From positions 1,488,001 through 1,552,000 of the forward strand of contig OZ001190.1 of assembly GCA_963921355.3 (NCBI GenBank): DNA of 64,000 nucleotides. The letters run 5' to 3'. A program made the position numbers and the translations under genes. Below, piece after piece: positions 24,674-31,213 of the stretch (its first letter is position 1; every line of letters starts with the position of its first letter). Below the pieces are notes generated by a model, which was not told the DNA's origin, ran no database searches, and worked only from the letters and a program-made list of their open reading frames with translations. Source of the stretch: CAWUEZ02 sp963921355. Its GTDB lineage: Bacteria > Pseudomonadota > Alphaproteobacteria > Thalassobaculales > Thalassobaculaceae.

Positions 24674-24820
24674 CCGGAAATCGCCCTGCGCGCCCCTGTA
24701 GGGCGTTTCCTCGATCTTCCGCCCCCACCCTACATGCCACCCCCGGGAAGGGGCTGTGGCCCGCCCCGCTGCCCGAATGCGGGGTGTTCGTTGTTCCTAC
24801 CCTGACCAAAGGAGGCCGTG

Positions 24821-25471
24821 ATGGCTGTGCGTAGCACCAAGAAGGCAAAGGAATCCCCGAACGAACCGAAGGCGATCGACGCGCCGGCCAAAGCCCCGGT
24901 GGCAGAACGGAGCTCGGCCGTGGATTGGTCGTTCATCGAAGAACGCGAAGGCGGCAGCCACAACGAAGGTTATGTGCCGAAGGATTCGGCCGGCAACGTG
25001 TTCGGCCAATCCGGCGTCACGATCGGCTGCGGCGTGGATCTTGGTCAGCAAGGGGCGCCGGGGTTGGAGCTTTGGGGCGCCGATGCCGGGCTGATCAAGA
25101 AGCTGCAGCCCTATCTGGGCCTGCGGCGTGAAGCGGCGGTCGGTGCGCTGGAACGCGCGCCGCTGTCCCTCACGGACGATGAAACATCGATCCTGAACGA
25201 GGGTGCACGCCGGGCGGTCCTGGCGGACGTGCAATCGCGGTACGATCGGGCAGCGATCGGCCGCCGCTTCACCGATCTTTCCGGCGGCGCGCAGACCGCG
25301 CTGATTTCCGTGGCCTACCAGTACGGCACGCGCCTGGATCGCCGCACCCCGCGGTTCTGGAACCGGGCGCTGCGGGGCGATGAACGCGCGATGAAGGCCG
25401 AGCTGATGGCGTTCGGCGATGCCTACGCCCCGCGCCGGGAACTGGAAGCCGGCCTGATCAAGCTGGCGTAG
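24821..25471 (+). CDS. Pesticin-type lysozyme endolysin
   Basis: A 216-residue muramidase-like endolysin. After a short Lys/Pro/Ala-rich leader (residues 1-30) the catalytic core begins with DWSFIEEREGG, which supplies the catalytic Glu. It continues with GQSGVTIGCGVDLGQQ (about 62-77), matching the Thr/Asp segment of pesticin and T4-lysozyme-like enzymes. The end contains GAQTALISVAYQYG. There is no signal peptide, so a holin is needed; a holin-like gene follows 12 bases downstream. AAAGGAGG precedes ATG 24821. Confidence 0.75.
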   Translation: MAVRSTKKAKESPNEPKAIDAPAKAPVAERSSAVDWSFIEEREGGSHNEGYVPKDSAGNVFGQSGVTIGCGVDLGQQGAPGLELWGADAGLIKKLQPYLGLRREAAVGALERAPLSLTDDETSILNEGARRAVLADVQSRYDRAAIGRRFTDLSGGAQTALISVAYQYGTRLDRRTPRFWNRALRGDERAMKAELMAFGDAYAPRRELEAGLIKLA

Positions 25472-25483
25472 GGGGGCGGATCG

Positions 25484-26077
25484 ATGGTCCTTCCTGGGCT
25501 GATTCCCCTGGCGCTGACGGTTGCGAGTGAGTTCGCGCCGGGGATCGTGCGGCACCTGGCTGGTGATAAGGCCGGCGATGTTGCGGACACCGTGGCGAAC
25601 GTCGCCCGGCAGGTCACTGGCGCGGATGATCTGGATGAAGCCGCGGCGATCGCCCGGGCAGATCCGGCCGTTGCCGCCCAGCTGCGCCTGGCGCTGGCCG
25701 AAACGGATATGTCGCTGGAACAAACCCGTCTCGAGGAAGAGACGAAGCGGCTGGAAAGCATCAACAAGACGATCCGCGCGGAGGCCTCGTCACAGGACGC
25801 CTTCGTTCGCCGGTGGCGGCCCATGTTCGGGTACATCGCGGGCTTCAGCTGGGGAACGCAGATGGCGGCCCTGGCCTGGGTGATCGTGGCGACGCCCGAG
25901 TACGCCGCGGAAGTGATCACGGCCATGGCTTCCCTATCGGTGATCTGGTCGGTTGCCCTGGCCGTTCTCGGGGTGAACATCACCGCCCGATCCCGGGACA
26001 AGCAGGTGGCCAGCGGGCAACCGCCGCCGGCCGGGCTGATCAATACGGTTGTGGGCAAACTGACTGGCGGGCGGTGA
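25484..26077 (+). CDS. Holin of the 3-TM superfamily (putative)
   Basis: A 197-residue protein. It has an amphipathic N-terminal part, a coiled-coil middle (EQTRLEEETKRLESINKTIR) and then two adjacent membrane helices near the end (MFGYIAGFSWGTQMAALAWVIV and VITAMASLSVIWSVALAVLGV, about 108-165). The motif QDAFVRRWRPMFGY just before the helices is characteristic of phage holin-like 3TM proteins. It follows the endolysin directly and ends the late operon before a strong terminator. Confidence 0.7.
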   Translation: MVLPGLIPLALTVASEFAPGIVRHLAGDKAGDVADTVANVARQVTGADDLDEAAAIARADPAVAAQLRLALAETDMSLEQTRLEEETKRLESINKTIRAEASSQDAFVRRWRPMFGYIAGFSWGTQMAALAWVIVATPEYAAEVITAMASLSVIWSVALAVLGVNITARSRDKQVASGQPPPAGLINTVVGKLTGGR

Positions 26078-26162
26078 TTCCGATCGACCGCTAGTCCTTG
26101 TCGGGATCGGCCGCGACTGTTAGACAGGCCGATAGGAGGCTATTCGCCTCCGTTGCGAAACT

Positions 26163-26193
26163 AAAACCCCCCGGCTTCGGCCGGGGGTTTTTT
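26163..26193 (+). terminator. Strong terminator closing the late operon
   Basis: AAAACCCCCCGGC (26163-26175) pairs with GCCGGGGGTTTT (26180-26191) around TTCG, followed by more T residues. The A and T tracts flank both sides, so it can also end the leftward early transcripts that meet it. Confidence 0.85.
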
Positions 26194-26223
26194 CTTTTCG
26201 GATTGCCACCCCTGGGCGGGGAT

Positions 26224-26478
26224 TTAGGCGGCACGGATGTGCCGGGTTACGTGTTCTTCGCCGATGAGAACCGTCCAAGGCCCATCCCGGCCTGCGCTGA
26301 TCATCAGACCGTCGAGCGCCTTGCGGTCATCGGGCCGGAGGTTCCGCCACTTCTGGATGTCGAATTCCGGTGAACAAATGATGCCGCGGGGCGACCGGCC
26401 CTGAAGCCTCCCAAGCGACCACCCCCGATCGGCGCAGAATTGCTCTGCCCCTGTTTTGCTCTGGAATACCTGGCGCAT
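26224..26478 (-). CDS. Hypothetical phage protein
   Basis: An 84-residue protein, the last gene of the leftward operon. I chose ATG 26478 because TAGGAG lies upstream. The sequence (FQSKTGAEQFCADRGWSLGR, SPEFDIQKWRNLRPDDRKAL) is small and mixed alpha/beta with no recognised family. A longer start would run into the next gene's end. Confidence 0.5.
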   Translation of the reverse strand: MRQVFQSKTGAEQFCADRGWSLGRLQGRSPRGIICSPEFDIQKWRNLRPDDRKALDGLMISAGRDGPWTVLIGEEHVTRHIRAA

Positions 26479-26500
26479 CGGATGGGCTCCTATTCGGTTC

Positions 26501-26746
26501 TCACCAAAGGTCTTCGCTGTAAAGCTGACCGGACTTGCCGGCGATCTGCCTTTCATCAATGGCGCGCTGCAGTGCGCCTGCCCGGCCGAGAAAACCTAGC
26601 TCGCTGTCGATGAAACCCTGTTCGCTGGCGCGCGGCACCGGCCCGCCGGTTCGTTCGTAGATGTGCTTGATCACGTCCCCGTGGCGCGCGGGCGCTGGCA
26701 GGGCGTAGACCTTGCCTTCGTGCTTGATGGCAGCCGCTACGATCAC
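26501..26746 (-). CDS. Conserved phage hypothetical protein
   Basis: An 81-residue protein starting at GTG 26746. The pattern IVAAAIKHEGKVYALPAPAR, HGDVIKHIYE, then EQGFIDSELGFLGRAGALQR and the ending LYSEDLW is a recurrent small protein of alphaproteobacterial phages; the YSEDLW end is highly conserved in my recollection of that group. Function is unknown. It begins 11 bases after the neighbouring gene's stop, so it is part of the same transcript. Confidence 0.6.
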   Translation of the reverse strand: MIVAAAIKHEGKVYALPAPARHGDVIKHIYERTGGPVPRASEQGFIDSELGFLGRAGALQRAIDERQIAGKSGQLYSEDLW

Positions 26747-26756
26747 CTGGGCCTCG

Positions 26757-27041
26757 TTAGTTGGTGGTTGCGGGCTCAGTGATGCCGTAGAGCGTCCGCA
26801 GGGCCTGACGCTCGGCGGTCACCGAGATGCCAACAGCCTGCTTCAACTGCATCACCGAGAACTCATCAATCTGGTCGTAGCGGAACGACTTCTCCCCGAG
26901 CCATCCGCCGCCCTCACACCATGAGAACGTCAGAACAGATCGGCCCTTGGGCTTGCGGTCCACGACGGTCTTGTCGGCCATGGATCGCATCGCCCGGATG
27001 CACTGGTGCCGTACCGTGTCACCGTTGAAATCGTCGCTCAT
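26757..27041 (-). CDS. Hypothetical phage protein
   Basis: A 94-residue protein. ATG 27041 is preceded by TAGGAG at normal spacing. The sequence (MSDDFNGDTVRHQCIRAMRS, WLGEKSFRYDQIDEFSVMQL) appears to be a compact alpha/beta fold. No motif is recognised. The longer upstream reading of this frame is shadow of the 27053-27451 gene and was left out. Confidence 0.5.
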   Translation of the reverse strand: MSDDFNGDTVRHQCIRAMRSMADKTVVDRKPKGRSVLTFSWCEGGGWLGEKSFRYDQIDEFSVMQLKQAVGISVTAERQALRTLYGITEPATTN

Positions 27042-27052
27042 CGCTTGGGCTC

Positions 27053-27451
27053 CTATTTCGATTGCTTCGCCAGATGCGCCCGCGCGGTATCGCAGTGGTC
27101 GTAGACCTTGGCGCGGTACGGGCGGTCCCGGATCACACCTTCCTTCAGGCCGAAACGCTTCCCGGTAATCCCGCACCAAGGGCACTTCATCGTGTCGAAG
27201 TGGCTCATTCCGCGAGACTGGGTGATAAGGTTGGTTTTCTCCCATTCATGTGGTTCATGGGCGCCGGTCGCTGTTTCCTTCACATCGACCAGGGTGCGCG
27301 GCTGTTCGTGCGGGCGCAGCGTGTCGTTGAACCCTTGGATGACCGCTTCGGCCTTGGCACGAGCATCCGCGAGCGTGGAAATCCTGGGCCAGTTGTAGGT
27401 TTCTTCCCAGGGCCTTCCTCGGTCGTCGGTGACGGTCAGCACCACTTCCAT
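27053..27451 (-). CDS. Hypothetical phage protein with CPWCG zinc-binding motif
   Basis: A 132-residue protein. The N-terminal 70 residues form a strand-helix domain (VVLTVTDDRGRPWEE and ADARAKAEAVIQGFNDTLRP). The C-terminal part contains KCPWCGITGKRFGL, then RAKVYDHCDTARAH, making a likely Cys2-His-Cys metal site. Similar small proteins occur in alphaproteobacterial phage early regions. Function is unknown; nucleic-acid binding is possible because of the zinc site. Confidence 0.55.
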   Translation of the reverse strand: MEVVLTVTDDRGRPWEETYNWPRISTLADARAKAEAVIQGFNDTLRPHEQPRTLVDVKETATGAHEPHEWEKTNLITQSRGMSHFDTMKCPWCGITGKRFGLKEGVIRDRPYRAKVYDHCDTARAHLAKQSK

Positions 27452-27586
27452 CGCATCTGTTCCTTCTTCGGCATCTCAGGTGCGGTGGGTGGGGCCCCCA
27501 AGTAACCCCACATAGCGCTCCAGGCGTCCCTGCTAGGCACCCGTGCTACGGCCTGGGGAATCGCACCGTGTCACCACCGCCTCGCC

Positions 27587-28072
27587 TCAGCTGCCATCCA
27601 CGGGCTTGGGCCTGAAGACAGGCAGCAGCTTCGGCATGCCGCCGCCTTCGTACGCCGCGGCGATCTGCGGCCGCATGTGTTCGCCCACCGTCTGATCGTC
27701 GGGCAGAACGATGTTCGCCAGGAATTCGCTCTCGAACTCCGTGATCCCGCTTTCCACGGCTTCCAGCTTCGCCTTGATCACCAGGGCCAGGGCCCGCCAC
27801 TTCTGCCGAACGGCCTGGTCGTAGGCTTTCTCGATCGCAGCTGCGTCGCGCTTCTGGCCCTTGGCCGGCGTGTGCGTGAACTGGCGATCGCCGCGATCCG
27901 GCATCGGCAGGATGAACCGCACCGTGCGATTGTCGGCCTCGAACTGGACGATCGCCGCATCCGGTTCCCAGCCGTACATGAACCGGGTGGCACCATAGCG
28001 GGAAAGCGTGCGCTCGATTTCCGATCGCGATTTGTCGGCCGGCACATCCGTGTTGGCTGCGTATTTTGACAT
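27587..28072 (-). CDS. Conserved phage early protein
   Basis: A 161-residue protein. The start MSKYAANTDVPADKSRSEIE, then TLSRYGATRFMYGW, then VRFILPMPDR, is the signature of a widespread phage protein of unknown function that commonly sits near recombination or replication genes. A helix-rich C-terminus (RALALVIKAKLEAVESGI) precedes a Pro-rich end. AGGAGAG lies upstream of ATG 28072. The gap of about 135 bases before the next gene (27452-27586) holds no convincing gene. Confidence 0.65.
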   Translation of the reverse strand: MSKYAANTDVPADKSRSEIERTLSRYGATRFMYGWEPDAAIVQFEADNRTVRFILPMPDRGDRQFTHTPAKGQKRDAAAIEKAYDQAVRQKWRALALVIKAKLEAVESGITEFESEFLANIVLPDDQTVGEHMRPQIAAAYEGGGMPKLLPVFRPKPVDGS

Positions 28073-28467
28073 CAATGCTCTCCTGTCAGCCTGCGGCGAA
28101 ATACACGCCAATCACGTTGTGCTGGCAGTGCTCGGAATGAGCGGTGTCGCCCTTCCAAACCCTGATGTAAGGGATATGCCCGTACATCCCCGACTTGGTG
28201 GTCGCCTCGATCCGCGTGATTCCGTTTCGGCCAACCTCGTAGTATTCCGAGCCCATCTCGCCTTCGTAGACGCTCACTGCCCTGATGGGCTGTTGGATCG
28301 GGTGTTCTTGCATCGCAATGTCCTTCAGAGTTCTTCCATTGCATGTAGCCGATGCCGGCGAAGAAGCCGCTGGCCCAGCACAGGGCGACAAGCGCCTTCC
28401 AGTGCGCCTGTTCGTCCCCTGTCAGCCATGCGATCACGGCCATGATCTCCTGCCCGGTATCCAGCAT
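28072..28467 (-). CDS. Possible small membrane protein (first ~45 residues convincing)
   Basis: A 131-residue frame. The first 45 residues read as a real protein with one membrane helix (HWKALVALCWASGFFAGIGY). Beyond Trp43 the sequence looks like an out-of-frame shadow of the 28086-28313 gene (Arg- and Gly-rich), so the true protein may be shorter or its stop may have been lost. Its stop overlaps the next ATG (TGATG), which is compatible with coupling. Confidence is low because two overlapping frames compete. Confidence 0.35.
   Translation of the reverse strand: MLDTGQEIMAVIAWLTGDEQAHWKALVALCWASGFFAGIGYMQWKNSEGHCDARTPDPTAHQGSERLRRRDGLGILRGWPKRNHADRGDHQVGDVRAYPLHQGLEGRHRSFRALPAQRDWRVFRRRLTGEH
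28086..28313 (-). CDS. Hypothetical phage protein
   Basis: A 75-residue protein with balanced composition (VSVYEGEMGSEYYEVGRNGI, KSGMYGHIPYIRVW), suggesting a small beta domain. AAGGAC lies upstream of ATG 28313, and an AGGAGAG site for the next gene follows its stop. This frame looks more like real coding sequence than the overlapping 28072-28467 frame. Family not recognised. Confidence 0.5.
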   Translation of the reverse strand: MQEHPIQQPIRAVSVYEGEMGSEYYEVGRNGITRIEATTKSGMYGHIPYIRVWKGDTAHSEHCQHNVIGVYFAAG

Positions 28468-28476
28468 CGGTTCGGC

Positions 28477-28695
28477 CTAGCCGGCGAATTCCGAGTCTTC
28501 GAGGTGCTGCAGGCTGAGGTGGGCGGCCTTGAACACATCGCGGTACGCGCCCCGCCGCGCAGCTGTCAGTTCGTGCTGATGGGCGTTCCGCAGCATTTCG
28601 GCGTGGGCCGCGTTCAGCACCCCGCCCATGATCAAGGCGTTGATCGCTGTCTCGAAGCTGGTGGCGGGCCGTTGTTCTCGTGCCATTCCGGGCAT
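28477..28695 (-). CDS. Hypothetical helical phage protein
   Basis: A 72-residue, almost entirely helical protein (ETAINALIMGGVLNAAHAEM, RRGAYRDVFKAAHLSLQHLE). TAGGAGG lies at ideal spacing from ATG 28695. No known family. It is part of the leftward early operon. Confidence 0.5.
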   Translation of the reverse strand: MPGMAREQRPATSFETAINALIMGGVLNAAHAEMLRNAHQHELTAARRGAYRDVFKAAHLSLQHLEDSEFAG

Positions 28696-28705
28696 GGTCG
28701 TCCTC

Positions 28706-29242
28706 CTATGTCTTGGGTTTGTTGGGACTGTCGCCGGCCCCGGCCGTGTAGCCCGCCCGGTAGGCGCCGGGCTGAAAATCCCGGTCGTTACCGGCCCACA
28801 TTTCCGCGCCCTGGAAGCCATCGGCGTATCCGGCCCGGAACGCGGAAATGCTGTTAGGGTTGAGCAGCCCGCTTTCGACCAGGCGCTGGTTGGAACTCCA
28901 GGCCATCGGCCGGATTTCCTGGTGGTGCTGGTGGAACTCGGACTCGAACCTAAACACCAGATCCGGGTCGGCCTCGGTTTCATCCTTCGCCGCTGCGGCT
29001 TCGGCGTTGTCCAGGCGCTTGCAGGCGTTCTTCGCCATGATCAGCAGCCCCTTGCACAGGGGTGCTTCCTGCGCCTGTTTCTGGGCGTCTGGGGCTGTCC
29101 AATCCACCTGCATGTGGCAGGGCAGGCGGGCTTCCCCGTGCCAGTGTGGGCCGAGAAACTCCCTGGGTCGGAAGCTGGCTTCGCCCAGGTACCCAGGCGC
29201 TGAAAGCCGGCGGAACGGGCATTCGGAACAGGGCCGCTTCAT
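28706..29242 (-). CDS. Hypothetical protein with PCxxCPxR cysteine cluster (DUF6283-like N-terminus)
   Basis: A 178-residue protein. The N-terminus (KRPCSECPFRRLSAPGYLGE) followed by RLPCHMQ and LCKGLL provides four cysteines and a histidine arranged as in the DUF6283-like metal-binding group. The C-terminal half (about 95-178) is a different module with Gly/Ala/Tyr repeats (FRAGYADGFQGAEMWAG, GAYRAGYTAGAGDS). The stop of the following gene overlaps this start by four bases. A metal or Fe-S site is plausible; the activity is unknown. Confidence 0.55.
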   Translation of the reverse strand: MKRPCSECPFRRLSAPGYLGEASFRPREFLGPHWHGEARLPCHMQVDWTAPDAQKQAQEAPLCKGLLIMAKNACKRLDNAEAAAAKDETEADPDLVFRFESEFHQHHQEIRPMAWSSNQRLVESGLLNPNSISAFRAGYADGFQGAEMWAGNDRDFQPGAYRAGYTAGAGDSPNKPKT

Positions 29243-29523
29243 CCCGCCACCCTCCAGACGATCACGCGCTTGCCCTTGGCGTTCAGGCGTCGATCGCCGC
29301 TGTCCTCGATCGCCCCCAGCTGGCGCAGTTCGGATGTGCGCGGCTGGACCGCTGAGTAATCGACGGCCAGCTGCGCTGCGATTTCGTTCGAGGTGAGGCC
29401 GTTCGCGCCGGCCGCGGCGATCGCCTTCAGCACCCGGCCGCGCAGGGTGGTGGCATCGATCGACAGCCGGGCTTCCACGCTCGTGTCCGTCTTGCCGGCG
29501 GTGTAGGTGAACAGATCGTCCAT
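29239..29523 (-). CDS. Small winged-helix-like DNA-binding protein
   Basis: A 94-residue protein. After a 25-residue lead it has a MarR/ArsR-like helix-turn-helix pattern: LRGRVLKAIAAAGANGLTSN, then EIAAQLAVDYSAVQPRTSEL as turn and recognition helix, then GAIEDSGDRRLNAKGKRV as wing. Such proteins in phage early operons are often small regulators. ATG 29523 was chosen because upstream codons are shadow. Its overlap with the 28706-29242 start suggests translational coupling. Confidence 0.62.
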   Translation of the reverse strand: MDDLFTYTAGKTDTSVEARLSIDATTLRGRVLKAIAAAGANGLTSNEIAAQLAVDYSAVQPRTSELRQLGAIEDSGDRRLNAKGKRVIVWRVAG

Positions 29524-29527
29524 TGGC

Positions 29528-30082
29528 CTACACCTGGCTGCCGGCAGCGCGGCCGTGGTTGCCGTACGATTCCAGCACGCACGAATCACACAGGCGCTGG
29601 CCGTACAGCTTCCACGTAGCGGCCTCGTCCATGCACCCTTCGCAGATGCACGGTTCTTCCGGCGACAGATCCTGGGTAAGCCCGGCCATGCTGGGCGCAT
29701 CCGGTGCCGGATCCTCGAACAGATCGGTGGTAGCCGCGCGCCCGCCCCGCCGGTTGTTCCAACCGTAGGGCCCGCCGGGCTGCAGATCGCCCATGATCGT
29801 CCAGACCCGGGCGTAGGCATCATGCAGCTGCTTTTCCGGCACGCTGTTCTTGAAGTTGTCGTAATCGATCGCGGTGATCGCGGCGGCGATCTTCGCGGCC
29901 ACGGCCTCGCGGGGGATGTCAGCCCGGTAGCGGTAATCGCCGTTCGGGGTTTCGATCACCCGAGCATCGGGGAACAGTGACACCAGGTGGCTGCGGCGCC
30001 GGGCCCGCACGTGCAGATCCCGCCGCCTGTTCTTCGCCTTATCCACGATGGAAACGAATCCATCGTTCGCGCAAATCCACAT
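29528..30082 (-). CDS. Hypothetical phage protein with C-terminal zinc-binding segment
   Basis: A 184-residue protein, the first gene of the 30082-to-26224 transcript. The N-terminal 100 residues (RARRRSHLVSLFPDARVIE, DYDNFKNSVPEKQLHDAYAR, VWTIMGDLQPG) resemble a conserved phage early protein. The C-terminus has CICEGC...LCDSC (about 145-170), a likely zinc site. AACGGAGG precedes ATG 30082, and the 10-bp direct-repeat element is 45 bases further upstream. Confidence 0.6.
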   Translation of the reverse strand: MWICANDGFVSIVDKAKNRRRDLHVRARRRSHLVSLFPDARVIETPNGDYRYRADIPREAVAAKIAAAITAIDYDNFKNSVPEKQLHDAYARVWTIMGDLQPGGPYGWNNRRGGRAATTDLFEDPAPDAPSMAGLTQDLSPEEPCICEGCMDEAATWKLYGQRLCDSCVLESYGNHGRAAGSQV

Positions 30083-30127
30083 TCAAACCTCCGTTGCGAT
30101 TGCCCGGGGCTTCTTCGTCCCGTGACA

Positions 30128-30144
30128 TGTAGGATATTATAGGA
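30128..30144 (-). promoter_or_regulatory. Direct-repeat operator/promoter element, copy 1
   Basis: Plus-strand TGTAGGA (30128-30134) and TATAGGA (30138-30144) are direct repeats 10 bp apart, ending 45 bp before the start at 30082. In the gene direction this reads TCCTATAATATCCTACA, which includes TATAAT. Confidence 0.6.
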
Positions 30145-30200
30145 TTACGCTGGAATGCTCAATAGCTCCTTCCTCCAGAAACTGTCCTTTGTGCGGGTGC

Positions 30201-30560
30201 CTATTTCCCCAGCAATGCCCAGGCAAACGAGACGGTGACCGCCTGAGGACTGACGTCATCAGCGAAGACGCGCCAGCCCTCAACCCAATCCCCGTCGATG
30301 TCGGGCTGTTTGTGCAGCTTTGGCTGCTTCGCCAGCCATTTTTCGATCATCGGGACAAGGTCTTCGATCGGCACGCTGACCGGGAACGCGCCGTATCCGT
30401 CCGGCTTTGGCGTCGACACCCAAGAATACAGGCAAAGATCGCCGTCGAAGACCATTGCGCCCGTCATTTCCTTTTCCCGCGCCGCCACCTTCAGCGCCGC
30501 CGCCAGACGGTCCCGGCCGACCATCTCGAACCTGAAGTTGTCCATGATGTTGATGCTCAT
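30201..30560 (-). CDS. Hypothetical phage protein
   Basis: A 119-residue protein with an alpha/beta profile (FRFEMVGRDRLAAALKVAA, GAMVFDGDLCLYSWV, FPVSVPIEDLVPMIEKWL). The end FAWALLGK is typical of single-domain phage proteins of unknown function. ATG 30560 overlaps the stop of the preceding small Cys-rich gene (ATGA), so the two are coupled. It ends the 32419-to-30201 transcript. Confidence 0.55.
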   Translation of the reverse strand: MSINIMDNFRFEMVGRDRLAAALKVAAREKEMTGAMVFDGDLCLYSWVSTPKPDGYGAFPVSVPIEDLVPMIEKWLAKQPKLHKQPDIDGDWVEGWRVFADDVSPQAVTVSFAWALLGK

Positions 30561-30727
30561 TCCGTGCCCTCCATCGCCAGCTGTTCGGCGTTCTGTTCCA
30601 CCAAGATCCGGCACCGGCCATCAGCTGCGCATTCGGCGGGATCGCCGCAGACGTCTTCCTTGTTCAGGCCCGGGCAGCCCCACGTGTAGAGCGCCAGGCA
30701 TTCGAAGTAGTCGCCGTCTTGGTTCAT
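30557..30727 (-). CDS. 56-residue Cys-rich microprotein
   Basis: A 56-residue frame between two genes, with both ends overlapping neighbours: the start shares TGATG with the upstream stop at 30727, and the stop overlaps the next ATG. It has five cysteines (FECLA, WGCPG, EDVCGD, AECAAD, GRCRI), enough for a zinc or disulfide knot. The exact coupling at both ends and the lack of Arg/Gly shadow composition argue that it is real. Function unknown. Confidence 0.6.
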   Translation of the reverse strand: MNQDGDYFECLALYTWGCPGLNKEDVCGDPAECAADGRCRILVEQNAEQLAMEGTE

Positions 30728-30966
30728 CACTCAGCCGCCGCCGGCTGGCCGGGCCTGAAGGCTTCCGGCACGGACTCGATCGGCACCGCCAGTTCGGTGG
30801 GCTCCTGGTCATCGGCGCGCCAGCCGTCGCGGCTTTCTTCCGCGATCGAGAACGCGTCGTCCTGGTTGTAGATGCCGGCCTGGCTGGCGTGCTTCGTGTA
30901 GCCGCGGCTATCCGGGCCCCACCAGGCCCGGTGATAGTTCGACCAGATCAGGAACTGCCCGTTCAT
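30727..30966 (-). CDS. Hypothetical phage protein
   Basis: A 79-residue protein starting at ATG 30966 behind CCAACGGAGG, the recurring ribosome site of this region. The sequence is rich in Trp, Tyr and Asp (LIWSNYHRAWWGPDSRGYTK, IYNQDDAFSIAEESRDGWR). Similar short proteins are common in phage early regions, without assigned role. It lies directly downstream of the structured element at 31000-31154, which could be its leader. Confidence 0.55.
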   Translation of the reverse strand: MNGQFLIWSNYHRAWWGPDSRGYTKHASQAGIYNQDDAFSIAEESRDGWRADDQEPTELAVPIESVPEAFRPGQPAAAE

Positions 30967-30999
30967 TGATAGTCCTCCGTTGGATTTCATCTGGGTCAA

Positions 31000-31154
31000 C
31001 TTAGCGAGGCGGGCCGGGCGCTACTCCGGCCGGTTGCGGGCTCAGGAAATCCTCCTGAGGGCAACCTCTGTCACGGTGCCTGCAGGTTCGGGTGATCAGC
31101 CCTAGCCACTTTGCCGTCTAGCGTGTCTGCTTCCCACGCCGCCGCCTCGCTAAG
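31000..31154. ncRNA. Candidate structured RNA closed by a 13-bp helix
   Basis: In this gene-free gap CTTAGCGAGGCGG (31000-31012) is perfectly complementary to CCGCCTCGCTAAG (31142-31154). Inside it, hairpins follow with almost no spacer: GGCCGG/CCGGCC (31012-31017 with 31026-31031) and GGTTGC/GCAACC (31032-31037 with 31061-31066) enclosing CTCAGGA/TCCTGAG (31041-31047 with 31053-31059). A further GCGTG/CACGC hairpin lies near 31120-31139. The layout resembles a multi-branched ncRNA. The strand is not determined; leftward transcription fits the neighbouring genes. No matching family is recognised. Confidence 0.4.
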
Positions 31155-31172
31155 TCGATCGCATCGAGCGAA

Positions 31173-31194
31173 GGGGACGGCCGCAGCCGCCCCC
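31173..31194 (-). terminator. Hairpin after the DUF932 gene
   Basis: GGGGACGGC (31173-31181) pairs with GCCGCCCCC (31186-31194), 20 bases past the DUF932 stop. No T run follows, so it may be a processing or attenuation hairpin that protects the message or reduces read-through into the structured element. Confidence 0.4.
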
Positions 31195-31213
31195 TGCCTT
31201 TGTGCTGTGCCGA

